Part shown: one piece after another, positions 25,748-33,027 of the stretch | How the letters are laid out: every line of letters starts with the position of its first letter | Numbering within the stretch: the first letter of the stretch is position 1 | Source of the DNA: Halomonas colorata | GTDB taxonomy: Bacteria; Pseudomonadota; Gammaproteobacteria; Pseudomonadales; Halomonadaceae | Direction: 5' to 3' | Length of the DNA: 64,000 nucleotides | NCBI RefSeq assembly: GCF_014897985.1 | Contig: NZ_JABUZA010000010.1 | Span: 1-64,000 of the forward strand | The notes under the pieces: generated by a model | What the model was told of the DNA's origin: nothing | Databases searched by the model: none | What the model saw: only the letters and a program-made list of their open reading frames with translations | Program-made: the position numbers and the translations under genes

Positions 25748-26680
25748 ATGTTGTCACTCACTTCTAGCACATTATTTAGCGTGCTGCGCGATATTGCCTC
25801 GCGTCACTGCCCGGCACATACGGATATGTTGCCTTCAGCGGGTACGCCCGAGCGCAGCGGACTGGTTAATGCCGTTCAGCACTTTTTCGATTTATCCGAT
25901 GGTGAACTACTTACCGATGCGTCCATCACCCTGGAGGAATGGGCCAATGCGTTAAGTGAAACCGCATGTATTAATCGCCTCAATTTATTTGATACCGTTG
26001 CAGGCGGCGCCTTTAGCCATAAGTTACAGCACCAGTATGTTCATGAGGCGGAATCACTGACTCAGGAAGTGAAAGCGCTCCAGGCATTATTGGATGCCGA
26101 GCCGCGCGCGAACCGCACGCTGGTCAGCTGGCTGCCGCTGCAAACCGTTTTCGGCTTTATGCTGGGCGCACTTTTACCTCAGGAAGCCGGTTTTAAAACA
26201 CGCTCGCTATTTGATCATGCCGATGCGCTGTGGGACCTGAATGCGGGCGATATCGTGGTGACGAGCAGTGACCGCTGGCGTCAACTGGCGCAGCGCCTGC
26301 CATCGTTACCCGCCAACATTACCGCCGTAACGACCGCCCCCTTGGATAAGGAAACGCACCAGACGCTGGTTTCTCAAGGCGTTGCACAAATCGTTGAGCT
26401 CTACGGTCAGCCTGAAACAGGCATGCTGGCTATGCGTATCTCTCAGGCCGCACCTTTTGAACTCTTGGCGCATTGGCACCCCACAGAAAGTGACGATGTC
26501 CTGCTGCAATTAACCCAGCAGGGCGTGCCCAAAGAGACAGTGCTTTCGGTACCACTTTGCTGGGTGGGCGCACGGCATTTTTCAATGGCGCATAAACATG
26601 ACGCGGCGCGGCTAGCGCCTATTAGGCAGCTATTTGAACGCCCTGGACAATTTACTCCCCAGGGCGCCGACGCGGCGTAG
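25748..26680 (+). CDS. Truncated adenylate-forming (AMP-ligase-like) protein
   Basis: A 310-residue protein resembling the middle of AMP-dependent acyl ligases of the XanA2 type (aryl-polyene/xanthomonadin pathway). LVSWLPLQTVFGFMLGALLP corresponds to the A3-A4 region, ITAVTTAPLDKETHQTLVSQ to the nucleotide-binding strand, and VELYGQPETGMLAMR to the A5 motif YGxTE. The N-terminal P-loop (SGTTG) is absent, and so is the C-terminal lid with the catalytic Lys. The GRxD hinge is replaced by HKHD near the end. The first 100 residues are not recognised. AAGGAAG precedes the ATG. A Fur-like box and strong promoter suggest a role under iron limitation. Enzymatic activity is doubtful. Confidence 0.72.
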   Translation: MLSLTSSTLFSVLRDIASRHCPAHTDMLPSAGTPERSGLVNAVQHFFDLSDGELLTDASITLEEWANALSETACINRLNLFDTVAGGAFSHKLQHQYVHEAESLTQEVKALQALLDAEPRANRTLVSWLPLQTVFGFMLGALLPQEAGFKTRSLFDHADALWDLNAGDIVVTSSDRWRQLAQRLPSLPANITAVTTAPLDKETHQTLVSQGVAQIVELYGQPETGMLAMRISQAAPFELLAHWHPTESDDVLLQLTQQGVPKETVLSVPLCWVGARHFSMAHKHDAARLAPIRQLFERPGQFTPQGADAA

Positions 26681-26707
26681 GTTTTCCTTTAGGGTATCAA
26701 TAGCGCG

Positions 26708-27874
26708 TCATACGATGGCGTGGGGCACAAAGCAGGATGAATCCTTGGTAATCCGCCCTACGTCTTCCCGCACGCCGATACCACAGGCCCTGTCACCTAC
26801 CACCCAACTGCCGATTAAGGCGTGATGATTACCAAAGCGTGGCATAGGGTGGTAGGCCTGACGAATCCAGGGGCTGTCAATATACGGGCCGTCTACCGCT
26901 TCGCGCTGGCCCTCCGGTGTTAACAGCTCAATATTGCTGCCTTCGCGCGAAAAGAACGGCTTGCGCACCCAGCCAGGTGGCAGCGGTGCGGCGTTCTTCT
27001 CTTCAAAGTAGGCGGGCAAAAGATTGGGATGGCCTTTAAAGTGCTCCCAAAGCAGCGGCAGAATACCTTTGTTGGAGAGAATGGCTTTCCACGGTGGCTC
27101 GAACCAGTGGGTTGCCAATTGCGGTATTTTCTCGCCAAAGGCATCATCGGCAAGCTCCTCCCAGGGGTAGAGCTTGAACAGCGCCTGAATAGGCTGGTTA
27201 TCCAGATCGACAAAAAAGTCGTTGCCGCTCTGGTAACCAATATCTTCCATGAACACAAACGGCGCCGTAACGCCCGCCTGTACGGCGACATCCTGCAGGT
27301 AGTGGACGGTTGCCCGTTCCTCAATATTGTCCTTGATGCATGAGAAGTGAAGCGTTCGGTCTTCAAGGCGGTCGCCAATATGCGCCATCGCATTGATCAA
27401 TCGCTCCTGAATGGAGTTATATTGATCCGCACGGCGCGGGATGATGCCCTGTTGAATCGCTTGCTCAAGCCACACCCACTGAAAGAACCCCGCTTCGTAA
27501 AGCGAGGTGGGCGTATCGTAGTTGAGCTCGAGCAGCTTGGCGTGGCCTTGGCCTGAATAGGCAAAATCCATCCGTCCATAAAGGTGCGGCTGACCGGATA
27601 CCCACGAGTCATGGATGGTATCCCACATGAACTCCGGCAGGGCCAGGCGTTGCATCAGCGCGTTGGAGTGGCAAACCCTGTCCACAAGCTCCATGCACAT
27701 TTCATGAAGCTCTTCGGTAGGCGCTTCGATATCCCGTTCTACCTGTTCAAGCGTAAACTGATAGTAAGCGCTTTCCTTCCAATAAGGCTCGCCGTCAATG
27801 GTATGAAAATGAAACCCCAGCTCATGAGCCAGGGTTTTCCAGTTGGGGCGTTCTGCCACGTCGATTCTAAGCAT
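26708..27874 (-). CDS. Glutathionylspermidine synthase-like ATP-grasp protein (YjfC/YgiC)
   Basis: A 388-residue protein of the GSP_synth family, equal in length to E. coli YjfC and YgiC. Recognisable blocks are RMDFAYSGQGHAKLLELNYD, TPTSLYEAGFFQW, FKLYPWEELADDAFG and KPFFSREGSNIELL, which form the ATP-grasp core. True GspS joins glutathione to spermidine. The YjfC/YgiC branch lacks the amidase half, and its substrate is not established. It is the last gene of the yjf-type operon, 18 bp after the DUF1190 gene. Confidence 0.9.
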   Translation of the reverse strand: MLRIDVAERPNWKTLAHELGFHFHTIDGEPYWKESAYYQFTLEQVERDIEAPTEELHEMCMELVDRVCHSNALMQRLALPEFMWDTIHDSWVSGQPHLYGRMDFAYSGQGHAKLLELNYDTPTSLYEAGFFQWVWLEQAIQQGIIPRRADQYNSIQERLINAMAHIGDRLEDRTLHFSCIKDNIEERATVHYLQDVAVQAGVTAPFVFMEDIGYQSGNDFFVDLDNQPIQALFKLYPWEELADDAFGEKIPQLATHWFEPPWKAILSNKGILPLLWEHFKGHPNLLPAYFEEKNAAPLPPGWVRKPFFSREGSNIELLTPEGQREAVDGPYIDSPWIRQAYHPMPRFGNHHALIGSWVVGDRACGIGVREDVGRITKDSSCFVPHAIV

Positions 27875-27892
27875 GTGAATATCCGCTGCGGG

Positions 27893-28507
27893 TCACGAAC
27901 CCCAACCCCCGCGGGCAGAGGAACGTGAGCCGAAGCCGCTGCGCTGTGTGGCTGACTGACGGTTCTGCATGGCAGAGGTACGCATGGTCTGCTGGCGCTG
28001 ACTGACACGCTGGCTAGCCTGATTGTTGGCGGTATTCCAATTGCCCTGATTCTGGCGGTTGCGATACACCGGCTCCTGATAGACACCACGGCTGGTGGCG
28101 CCACTGCTTGAGCGCGACATCATATTGCCGACCATATAGCCCATCATCGCCGGCATAAACCAGCTGCCGCCGCTGCTGCCGGTCGCCGCCTGGGCCTGCT
28201 CTTCGCTGGGCGCGACGCAAGCACCTTCGCCATGCTCTGCTTCACAGGCTTCAAGCGTATTGAAGCGTGGCACTTCCTTGATCGACGCTTCGTAGGCTTC
28301 TTCGCAGGCGCTCTGGGTATACACATCGGCGGCTACGCACTCATCCACGCTCTGGTAGCTGCGTGGGCTATCGAAGCTGACATCGGTGGTCTGTTCCGGC
28401 TGGCCACAGGCGGTAAGACCGAAGGCACTAGCTCCCATCATCGCCAATGACAGGCGGGCACTGCGTTTGCGACGAGGAAGGTGCGGTGTCTGATCGTGAT
28501 TTGCCAT
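27893..28507 (-). CDS. DUF1190 lipoprotein-like protein (YjfM/YgiB)
   Basis: A 204-residue protein. The basic N terminus MANHDQTPHLPRRKRSARLS leads to a hydrophobic stretch ending in the lipobox FGLTAC, so a membrane-anchored lipoprotein is likely. A cysteine-containing middle (VDECVAADVYTQSACEEAY, EACEAEHGEGACV) is followed by a Gly/Ser/Asn/Gln-rich tail, as in YgiB. The frame extends 64 codons upstream, but that part overlaps the DUF350 gene and has no lipoprotein features. ATG 28507 has AAGGAG upstream. Confidence 0.88.
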   Translation of the reverse strand: MANHDQTPHLPRRKRSARLSLAMMGASAFGLTACGQPEQTTDVSFDSPRSYQSVDECVAADVYTQSACEEAYEASIKEVPRFNTLEACEAEHGEGACVAPSEEQAQAATGSSGGSWFMPAMMGYMVGNMMSRSSSGATSRGVYQEPVYRNRQNQGNWNTANNQASQRVSQRQQTMRTSAMQNRQSATQRSGFGSRSSARGGWGS

Positions 28508-28518
28508 CTGTAAACTCC

Positions 28519-28929
28519 TTACCACGTCATCGAGGCTGCGTTGATCAGGCCTACCGCAATCGATACGCTGCCGACCAGAACGCCGTATGCCATATGGCCT
28601 TCGGTAATGTGCAGTGAAAGACTTTCCCCCTGATTTTTCAGCACCATTTTCAGCCCGAAGAAGGTGGCTAACTGAACGCCGAACGCGATGATGCCCCACA
28701 GGATGAAATCGATGAAGCTAACGGAGTTCGCCATGGCGCTGTAAAGCGGCAGGGTGAAGCCTAGAATCGAGCCCGCATAAGCGGTAGCGGCCGCGGCGTT
28801 ACCTTCACGAATCAGTGTCCATTCGTGGTGAGGCGTAATCCGGCTATAGCAGTACATGAACGCCACGAGAAGCACCAGCGCGCCAATCAGATAGCCCAAG
28901 AAGTGGGGGAGGCCTTGTAAATACAGCAT
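28519..28929 (-). CDS. DUF350 membrane protein (YjfL)
   Basis: A 136-residue integral membrane protein with four predicted helices (about residues 8-27, 47-66, 72-92, 112-132). The family is DUF350/YjfL. The ILGFTLPLYSAMANSVSF and DFILWGIIAFGVQLATFF segments are typical. Its molecular function is unknown. In the operon it lies between the DUF2491 and DUF1190 genes, as in E. coli yjfKLM. Confidence 0.9.
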   Translation of the reverse strand: MLYLQGLPHFLGYLIGALVLLVAFMYCYSRITPHHEWTLIREGNAAAATAYAGSILGFTLPLYSAMANSVSFIDFILWGIIAFGVQLATFFGLKMVLKNQGESLSLHITEGHMAYGVLVGSVSIAVGLINAASMTW

Positions 28930-28980
28930 GTGTAGGATCTTCCTTGGTTAAGAATAAACAGTGTAGATGGCTGGCGCCGT

Positions 28981-29700
28981 TTAAATAGCATCAATGTCCA
29001 CGGAGGTAACATCAACCCCCAGATTCTGCACCAGCATGAAGCCGCCTTCGCCGTCATTTTCAGCATTCAGCAGCACGTATTCCATGCGCTCAGAGCCTTC
29101 AATCTGGCGCTCGTAAAGCATGGCATGATGGGTAACGCTACGCGTCATGACGCTTTCCGTGGTCATTACCTGCTCTTCAAGCAGCACAGGCGGCGACCAT
29201 AGGCTCGCTTCATCGCCCCATACACGCTGATACTGACATTCACGCCCGCTTGTGTCAGTTGCTTCAACGGTGATGGACTGCGCGCCAAGTTCGCCCGCTT
29301 TCTTGTCATCTGCGTTGATCAGCGCATCAAACTCGACGTCCGAAAGATGGGTGACGCGATAAAAATCAAATAGCTTGTACTCGACCACCTGCTGGTTTTC
29401 GACATTGGCCTGCAGCCACGTATCGTTATCCAGATAAAAGCGCACCAGGTGAGCGCCCTGGCCCAGATCTACATGGCCAACGGCCGCCACATGGTGGTAG
29501 GGCTCGCTGGACCAGCCAAACAGGGTGTCCGGAAACGCGCTAAGCTCGGCAAGTGCAATCTTGACGCGGCCATCAAGGCGTAGCCCTTCGAAATCTTCAG
29601 ACGTCATGCCCAGCGGCAGGCCCGCATTGAAGGTCGCTTTACTCTCGGCTTGAGCGGTATCATCAGAGGCGCCAAACAGGCTTTTCAAGGTTTTGAACAT
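28981..29700 (-). CDS. DUF2491 protein (YjfK)
   Basis: A 239-residue cytoplasmic protein of the DUF2491/YjfK family. It starts FKTLKSLFGAS, and the body holds GLPLGMTSEDFEGLRLDGRV and VKIALAELSAFPDTLFGW. There is no membrane segment. The function is unknown, but the gene travels with PspA-like and DUF350 genes in many proteobacteria. It shares its first base with the last base of the upstream channel gene, and GGAG lies before the ATG, so the two are coupled. Confidence 0.88.
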   Translation of the reverse strand: MFKTLKSLFGASDDTAQAESKATFNAGLPLGMTSEDFEGLRLDGRVKIALAELSAFPDTLFGWSSEPYHHVAAVGHVDLGQGAHLVRFYLDNDTWLQANVENQQVVEYKLFDFYRVTHLSDVEFDALINADDKKAGELGAQSITVEATDTSGRECQYQRVWGDEASLWSPPVLLEEQVMTTESVMTRSVTHHAMLYERQIEGSERMEYVLLNAENDGEGGFMLVQNLGVDVTSVDIDAI

Positions 29701-30779
29701 CAGGTAACTCTCCCCAGAGCAGACTGAAACAGAGCGACAAGATCATCTTCGCTCAGGCGTTGATCGCCCATATAGTAGAGGGTATCACCTGCCGTCACCG
29801 CGAAGTCGGCAGGCGGATTCAATAGTTGGCGTTCATCGCTTGCCGGGCGCCAGACGCCTAGCAGCGTCACGTTGTTGTCCGCTTTCGCCTTTGCCATCAA
29901 ATCGCCGTAACGCACGCTCTGCTCGCTGGGCAGGGTGGTGGGTAAACAGGCCTGAAACTGAGTAGCTCCCTGGCCGATGGCCAGCAGCTCATTGACCACC
30001 CGGCTGATCCCCGCGTCAGTTGCCGAGCGCACCAGCATTTCGATAGAGAGCCCTTGGGTACACTCGATACCCGGTAGCGTGCGGCGCAACATGCTGGCAG
30101 TCGAAGGGTTGTCGCAGTGCGCTACCATATGGCAACCCGGCGATTTCTGGTCGTACACCGAAAGCGCGATAGTTGCCACGCGCTCATCGACCTTGTCGTA
30201 GATAATGATGCGGCTGGCGCCCTTGATACCTGCCCGATTAAGCAGTTCGGCGTCGGAGAAGCTTTCGCCCTTGACGAACTTGATACTGCCGGGCAGCGGG
30301 TTATCGATATCGGCGGCCACGCACAGCACGATATCGTCCGGCAGGTTAGGATCCGCCTGAAGGATACGAATGATATTGGCTGTTGGCTCACCGTGCCAAC
30401 CGATCACGAGCGTATGGCCGGTAAGGCCGTCATAGTTCGCATTACCCTGCACCAGCGTTCTCCAGGTTGAGCTAATGTTGGCCGTTGCCTTGCCGATAAA
30501 CGCAGCAAACAAGATGATGCCGCCGGGAATTACCCACAGTGTGGCTGCCCACTGGCCAATTGGTGTTTGAGGGCTGAAATCACCATAGCCCACGGTAGTC
30601 GTGGTGGTGACATAAAAGTACATCCACAGCCGAAAGGAGCTTGCCACTACTTCATCGGCAACGGCCATGGCAGCCCAGGAAAGCGCCGAATGCCCGATAA
30701 CCATCAAAAACAGAAAGGTCCAACTGACGCTGATGGTGGATGCTTGAAGCGCCTTTAGAAGACGTACAAAAATAGGCAC
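29700..30779 (-). CDS. Potassium channel with RCK/TrkA-N domain
   Basis: A 359-residue ion channel. Two membrane helices (about residues 17-37 and 75-98) flank a pore with the K+ selectivity filter TTTTTVGYGDFSP. A Rossmann-type RCK domain (GHTLVIGWHGEPTANIIRIL) and a C-terminal TrkA_C-like part (YGDLMAKAKADNNVTLLGVW) follow. It is a two-helix tetrameric channel design like MthK. In E. coli the yjfIJKLMC operon has no channel, so this is an insertion between the PspA-like and DUF2491 genes. Confidence 0.9.
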   Translation of the reverse strand: MPIFVRLLKALQASTISVSWTFLFLMVIGHSALSWAAMAVADEVVASSFRLWMYFYVTTTTTVGYGDFSPQTPIGQWAATLWVIPGGIILFAAFIGKATANISSTWRTLVQGNANYDGLTGHTLVIGWHGEPTANIIRILQADPNLPDDIVLCVAADIDNPLPGSIKFVKGESFSDAELLNRAGIKGASRIIIYDKVDERVATIALSVYDQKSPGCHMVAHCDNPSTASMLRRTLPGIECTQGLSIEMLVRSATDAGISRVVNELLAIGQGATQFQACLPTTLPSEQSVRYGDLMAKAKADNNVTLLGVWRPASDERQLLNPPADFAVTAGDTLYYMGDQRLSEDDLVALFQSALGRVT

Positions 30780-30828
30780 TGCTCGCTCCTTGAGAACAGG
30801 CCCGCCGCTTGGGCGGGCGCTATTTTAG

Positions 30829-31524
30829 TTACGCTTGTGGCGTATTCTTTTTGGCTTTCAGGCGGGCCAGCACGTCTTCGGCCTTGCGGTCGCTTGCGCC
30901 AATACCGGCGGCCTTCAAACGTGCGTCGAGCGATGAACCACTCTCCTCAGCGGCCATCTGGTCGGCGGCCTGCATCTGGGCGGAGTTAAGCTGCTGGCGT
31001 TCACGAATACGCTCGAGGGACTCCATGGCACTGCCCATGGCGCTGTTCTGGCCCGAGTGGCGCGCCGCCACGGCAGACTGAGCCTTCTGTGCAGATTCAG
31101 TCGCCTTCACCACGCTTACCTGCTGTTTGAGCTGGCGCAGCTGGTTTTCGGTGTTACGAATGGCACCGCGCAGGTTCTCGATGCTGGCATCGTACTCGCT
31201 GACGATATTACGCTCGGCGTCGAGTTCTTCCTGCATGGCCACCATGCGCTCGGCGACTTCCACTGCGAGTGCTTCTTCGCCTTTGTCCAGTGCGGCCTCA
31301 GCGCTCTGCTCAAGCTCGCTAATCTTGCCTTCCAGCGTGTCGGCTTTATTGCTGTTCAGCTGACGCTGGCCCATCAGGCGTGCCAGTTCGGTCTTGGACT
31401 GCTTGAGATGATGTTCGGAATCACGAATTTCCTGATCCAGAATACGCAGGGCCTGAGAATCAACGACCGCCTGACCGGTTTCATTGGCTTTACCGCGTAA
31501 GGCCGTCATGATTTTACTTAACAT
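30829..31524 (-). CDS. PspA/IM30-family coiled-coil protein (YjfJ)
   Basis: A 231-residue, almost wholly helical protein of the PspA/IM30 (ESCRT-III-like) family. MLSKIMTALRGKANETGQAV at the N terminus, LDQEIRDSEHHLKQSKTELA and the long heptad region to about residue 180 are characteristic. It ends in a short tail, ERKAEDVLARLKAKKN-like. Family members assemble on stressed inner membranes. A GC-rich hairpin (30800-30818) lies just past its stop codon, which may partly separate it from the channel gene downstream. Confidence 0.88.
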   Translation of the reverse strand: MLSKIMTALRGKANETGQAVVDSQALRILDQEIRDSEHHLKQSKTELARLMGQRQLNSNKADTLEGKISELEQSAEAALDKGEEALAVEVAERMVAMQEELDAERNIVSEYDASIENLRGAIRNTENQLRQLKQQVSVVKATESAQKAQSAVAARHSGQNSAMGSAMESLERIRERQQLNSAQMQAADQMAAEESGSSLDARLKAAGIGASDRKAEDVLARLKAKKNTPQA

Positions 31525-31563
31525 AAGAGTTGCTCCTGAAAAGCGTATTAAGATGAAAAATGG

Positions 31564-32019
31564 TTAAGAAAAGTGTTCCTGAATCAGACCGGCGACTTCC
31601 ATGGCGGCACTGGCCGTTGCGTGCAGTTCAGCGCAAATGGACGCCAGTTTTGAGTCGCCAAATAGCTGGCCATAGGCCACGTAGAAATCACGCCCATCAA
31701 TAGCGACGATGCCGACAGATGCCAGCGGTAGGGCGAGGCCTTGGCGCAGCAGCACCTCATTGAGCTCGGCCTGGTTGCTGACGCTGTCTACCGCCGCAAT
31801 CGCCGTCATGGCAATCCATTCGTTGTCACTACGCGACAGGGTCAGGGTTAGATTGCCGTAATCGTGAAGTTCCCAGATCAGAGTCTGGTTGGCCTCGTCC
31901 AGGCTGAGGTTGGCATCCGGCCACTCAAGCTCGCTGGTATCGGGTTGTGCGGTAGCTTCGGTAACAAAACGATAAAGATCGGCGGCAGACCGCGCGCCGA
32001 TGTCATTTGAAGTTGTCAA
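31564..32019 (-). CDS. DUF2170 protein (YjfI)
   Basis: About 151 residues, the first gene of the yjf-type operon. The open frame reaches 32190, but the best ribosome site is AAGGAG at 32030-32035, followed 9 nt later by TTG at 32019. The protein then starts LTTSNDIGARSAADLYRFV and has the family's usual size. Blocks such as LIWELHDYGNLTLTLSRSDN and ALPLASVGIVAIDGRDFYVA fit DUF2170. The function is unknown. A start at 32142 (ATGACCGAC) would add a non-conserved leader and lacks a ribosome site. Confidence 0.78.
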   Translation of the reverse strand: MTTSNDIGARSAADLYRFVTEATAQPDTSELEWPDANLSLDEANQTLIWELHDYGNLTLTLSRSDNEWIAMTAIAAVDSVSNQAELNEVLLRQGLALPLASVGIVAIDGRDFYVAYGQLFGDSKLASICAELHATASAAMEVAGLIQEHFS

Positions 32020-32402
32020 AACAGCAAGCTCCTTATGCAAAGTGAAATTTAGTTTAGCATCAACGCTAAATAACCTTCTAGCGAAGTACAACTCATTGCG
32101 ATTTCGGCCAATGAATACACCTTGAGGTAAGGCGTCGGTCATGGTCTTGGACAAGTCGCGGTTTTCATCACGCTGCCTGTACGCTACCACGCCTCGCCTC
32201 TATGCTGGCTAATATCGCATGGCGGCTAATAACACATGATGGCCCAAGGTGAACCATACTGACCTAAGTGTGTTTCAAAAGCTGAAGTGTGTTTCAAAAA
32301 GCTGACGTTTGTTTCAAAGATAGAAACCCCGGCACCCGCTTGTAAGACCTGAGGGGCAGGTATGAGTTCTATCCCACCGCCAAGATCTTCGGAGTAACGT
32401 AT
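32020..32402. other. 383-bp divergent leader region
   Basis: The gap between the DUF2170 gene and the cyclodeaminase-like gene, if the TTG start at 32019 is right. It contains three tandem imperfect repeats (listed separately). Beyond them is a GATAGAA (32319-32325) / TTCTATC (32367-32373) pairing with an inner CCCC/GGGG pairing (32327-32330 and 32353-32356), which could fold as a structured leader before 32403. No known riboswitch class was recognised. Confidence 0.4.
32266..32323 (+). repeat. Three tandem imperfect repeats of about 20 bp
   Basis: AAGTGTGTTTCAAAAGCTG (32266-32284), AAGTGTGTTTCAAAAAGCTG (32285-32304) and the diverged ACGTTTGTTTCAAAGATAG (32305-32323). Each holds TGTTTCAAA, with 19 and 20 bp between copies. 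The array lies 80 bp upstream of the cyclodeaminase-like gene. It could be iterated operator sites or a decaying microrepeat. Confidence 0.8.
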
Positions 32403-33020
32403 ATGCAGGATGCTGGACAAGGCCACACCCCCATTTGGGAACAAACGCTTGGCCATTTTGGCGATTCACTTGCCCGAAAACCCATGCCAGGCTGTGGGGC
32501 CGCAGCCAGCGTGACTGCCGCCTTGGGCGTGGCGCTGATTCTCAAGGGGCTGCACCTGAGTCAACAGCATGAGACAAGCGAGACCAGACGCGCTCTGCTT
32601 GATGAAGGCGAGCGCTTAAAAGAGCAGCTTGGCCCCTTGGCCGATAAGGACATTGCGGCATTTGAAGGATTGATGGCGGCATTTCAGATGCCCCACCATG
32701 ACGAACACGAAAAAACGGCCCGATGCAGCGCGATTCAGCAAGCCGCCGCCACGGCGGTCGACGTGCCGCTACAAACGGCACGGCTGTGCCAGAAGGCTCT
32801 GAGCCTGTGCATCCGGGCGGGTGGGTGCAGCGAGCAGCAATTTGCCAGCGACACCCGAGCCGGGGGAGAGCTGCTGGCTGCGGCATTACGCAGCGTGCTG
32901 CTCAACGTTGAAGCCAATATTGACTCTCTGGGCAGCGAAGCAGAAAAACGCCGCACTCAAGAAGCTCACGATGAGCTCAAAGAGCAGGCGGCGTTGTTAG
33001 TGGCTCGAATCGCTAGGTGA
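32403..33020 (+). CDS. Formiminotransferase-cyclodeaminase C-terminal domain protein
   Basis: A 205-residue, all-helical protein of the FTCD_C family. PMPGCGAAASVTAALGVALI near residue 27 is the conserved glycine-rich folate-side loop, and DKDIAAFEGLMAAF and AATAVDVPLQTARLCQKAL also fit. The domain catalyses 5-formimino-THF to 5,10-methenyl-THF in the bifunctional enzyme. Stand-alone versions exist, and their role in bacteria is poorly defined. No histidine-degradation gene is adjacent. It converges on matB with only 7 bp between the stops. Confidence 0.83.
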   Translation: MQDAGQGHTPIWEQTLGHFGDSLARKPMPGCGAAASVTAALGVALILKGLHLSQQHETSETRRALLDEGERLKEQLGPLADKDIAAFEGLMAAFQMPHHDEHEKTARCSAIQQAAATAVDVPLQTARLCQKALSLCIRAGGCSEQQFASDTRAGGELLAAALRSVLLNVEANIDSLGSEAEKRRTQEAHDELKEQAALLVARIAR

Positions 33021-33027
33021 AGCGGGA

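Noticed and set aside
28508-28699. 64-codon N-terminal extension of the DUF1190 protein
   Set aside because: It overlaps the DUF350 gene, is Arg/His-rich without family similarity, and the lipoprotein signal begins at 28507.
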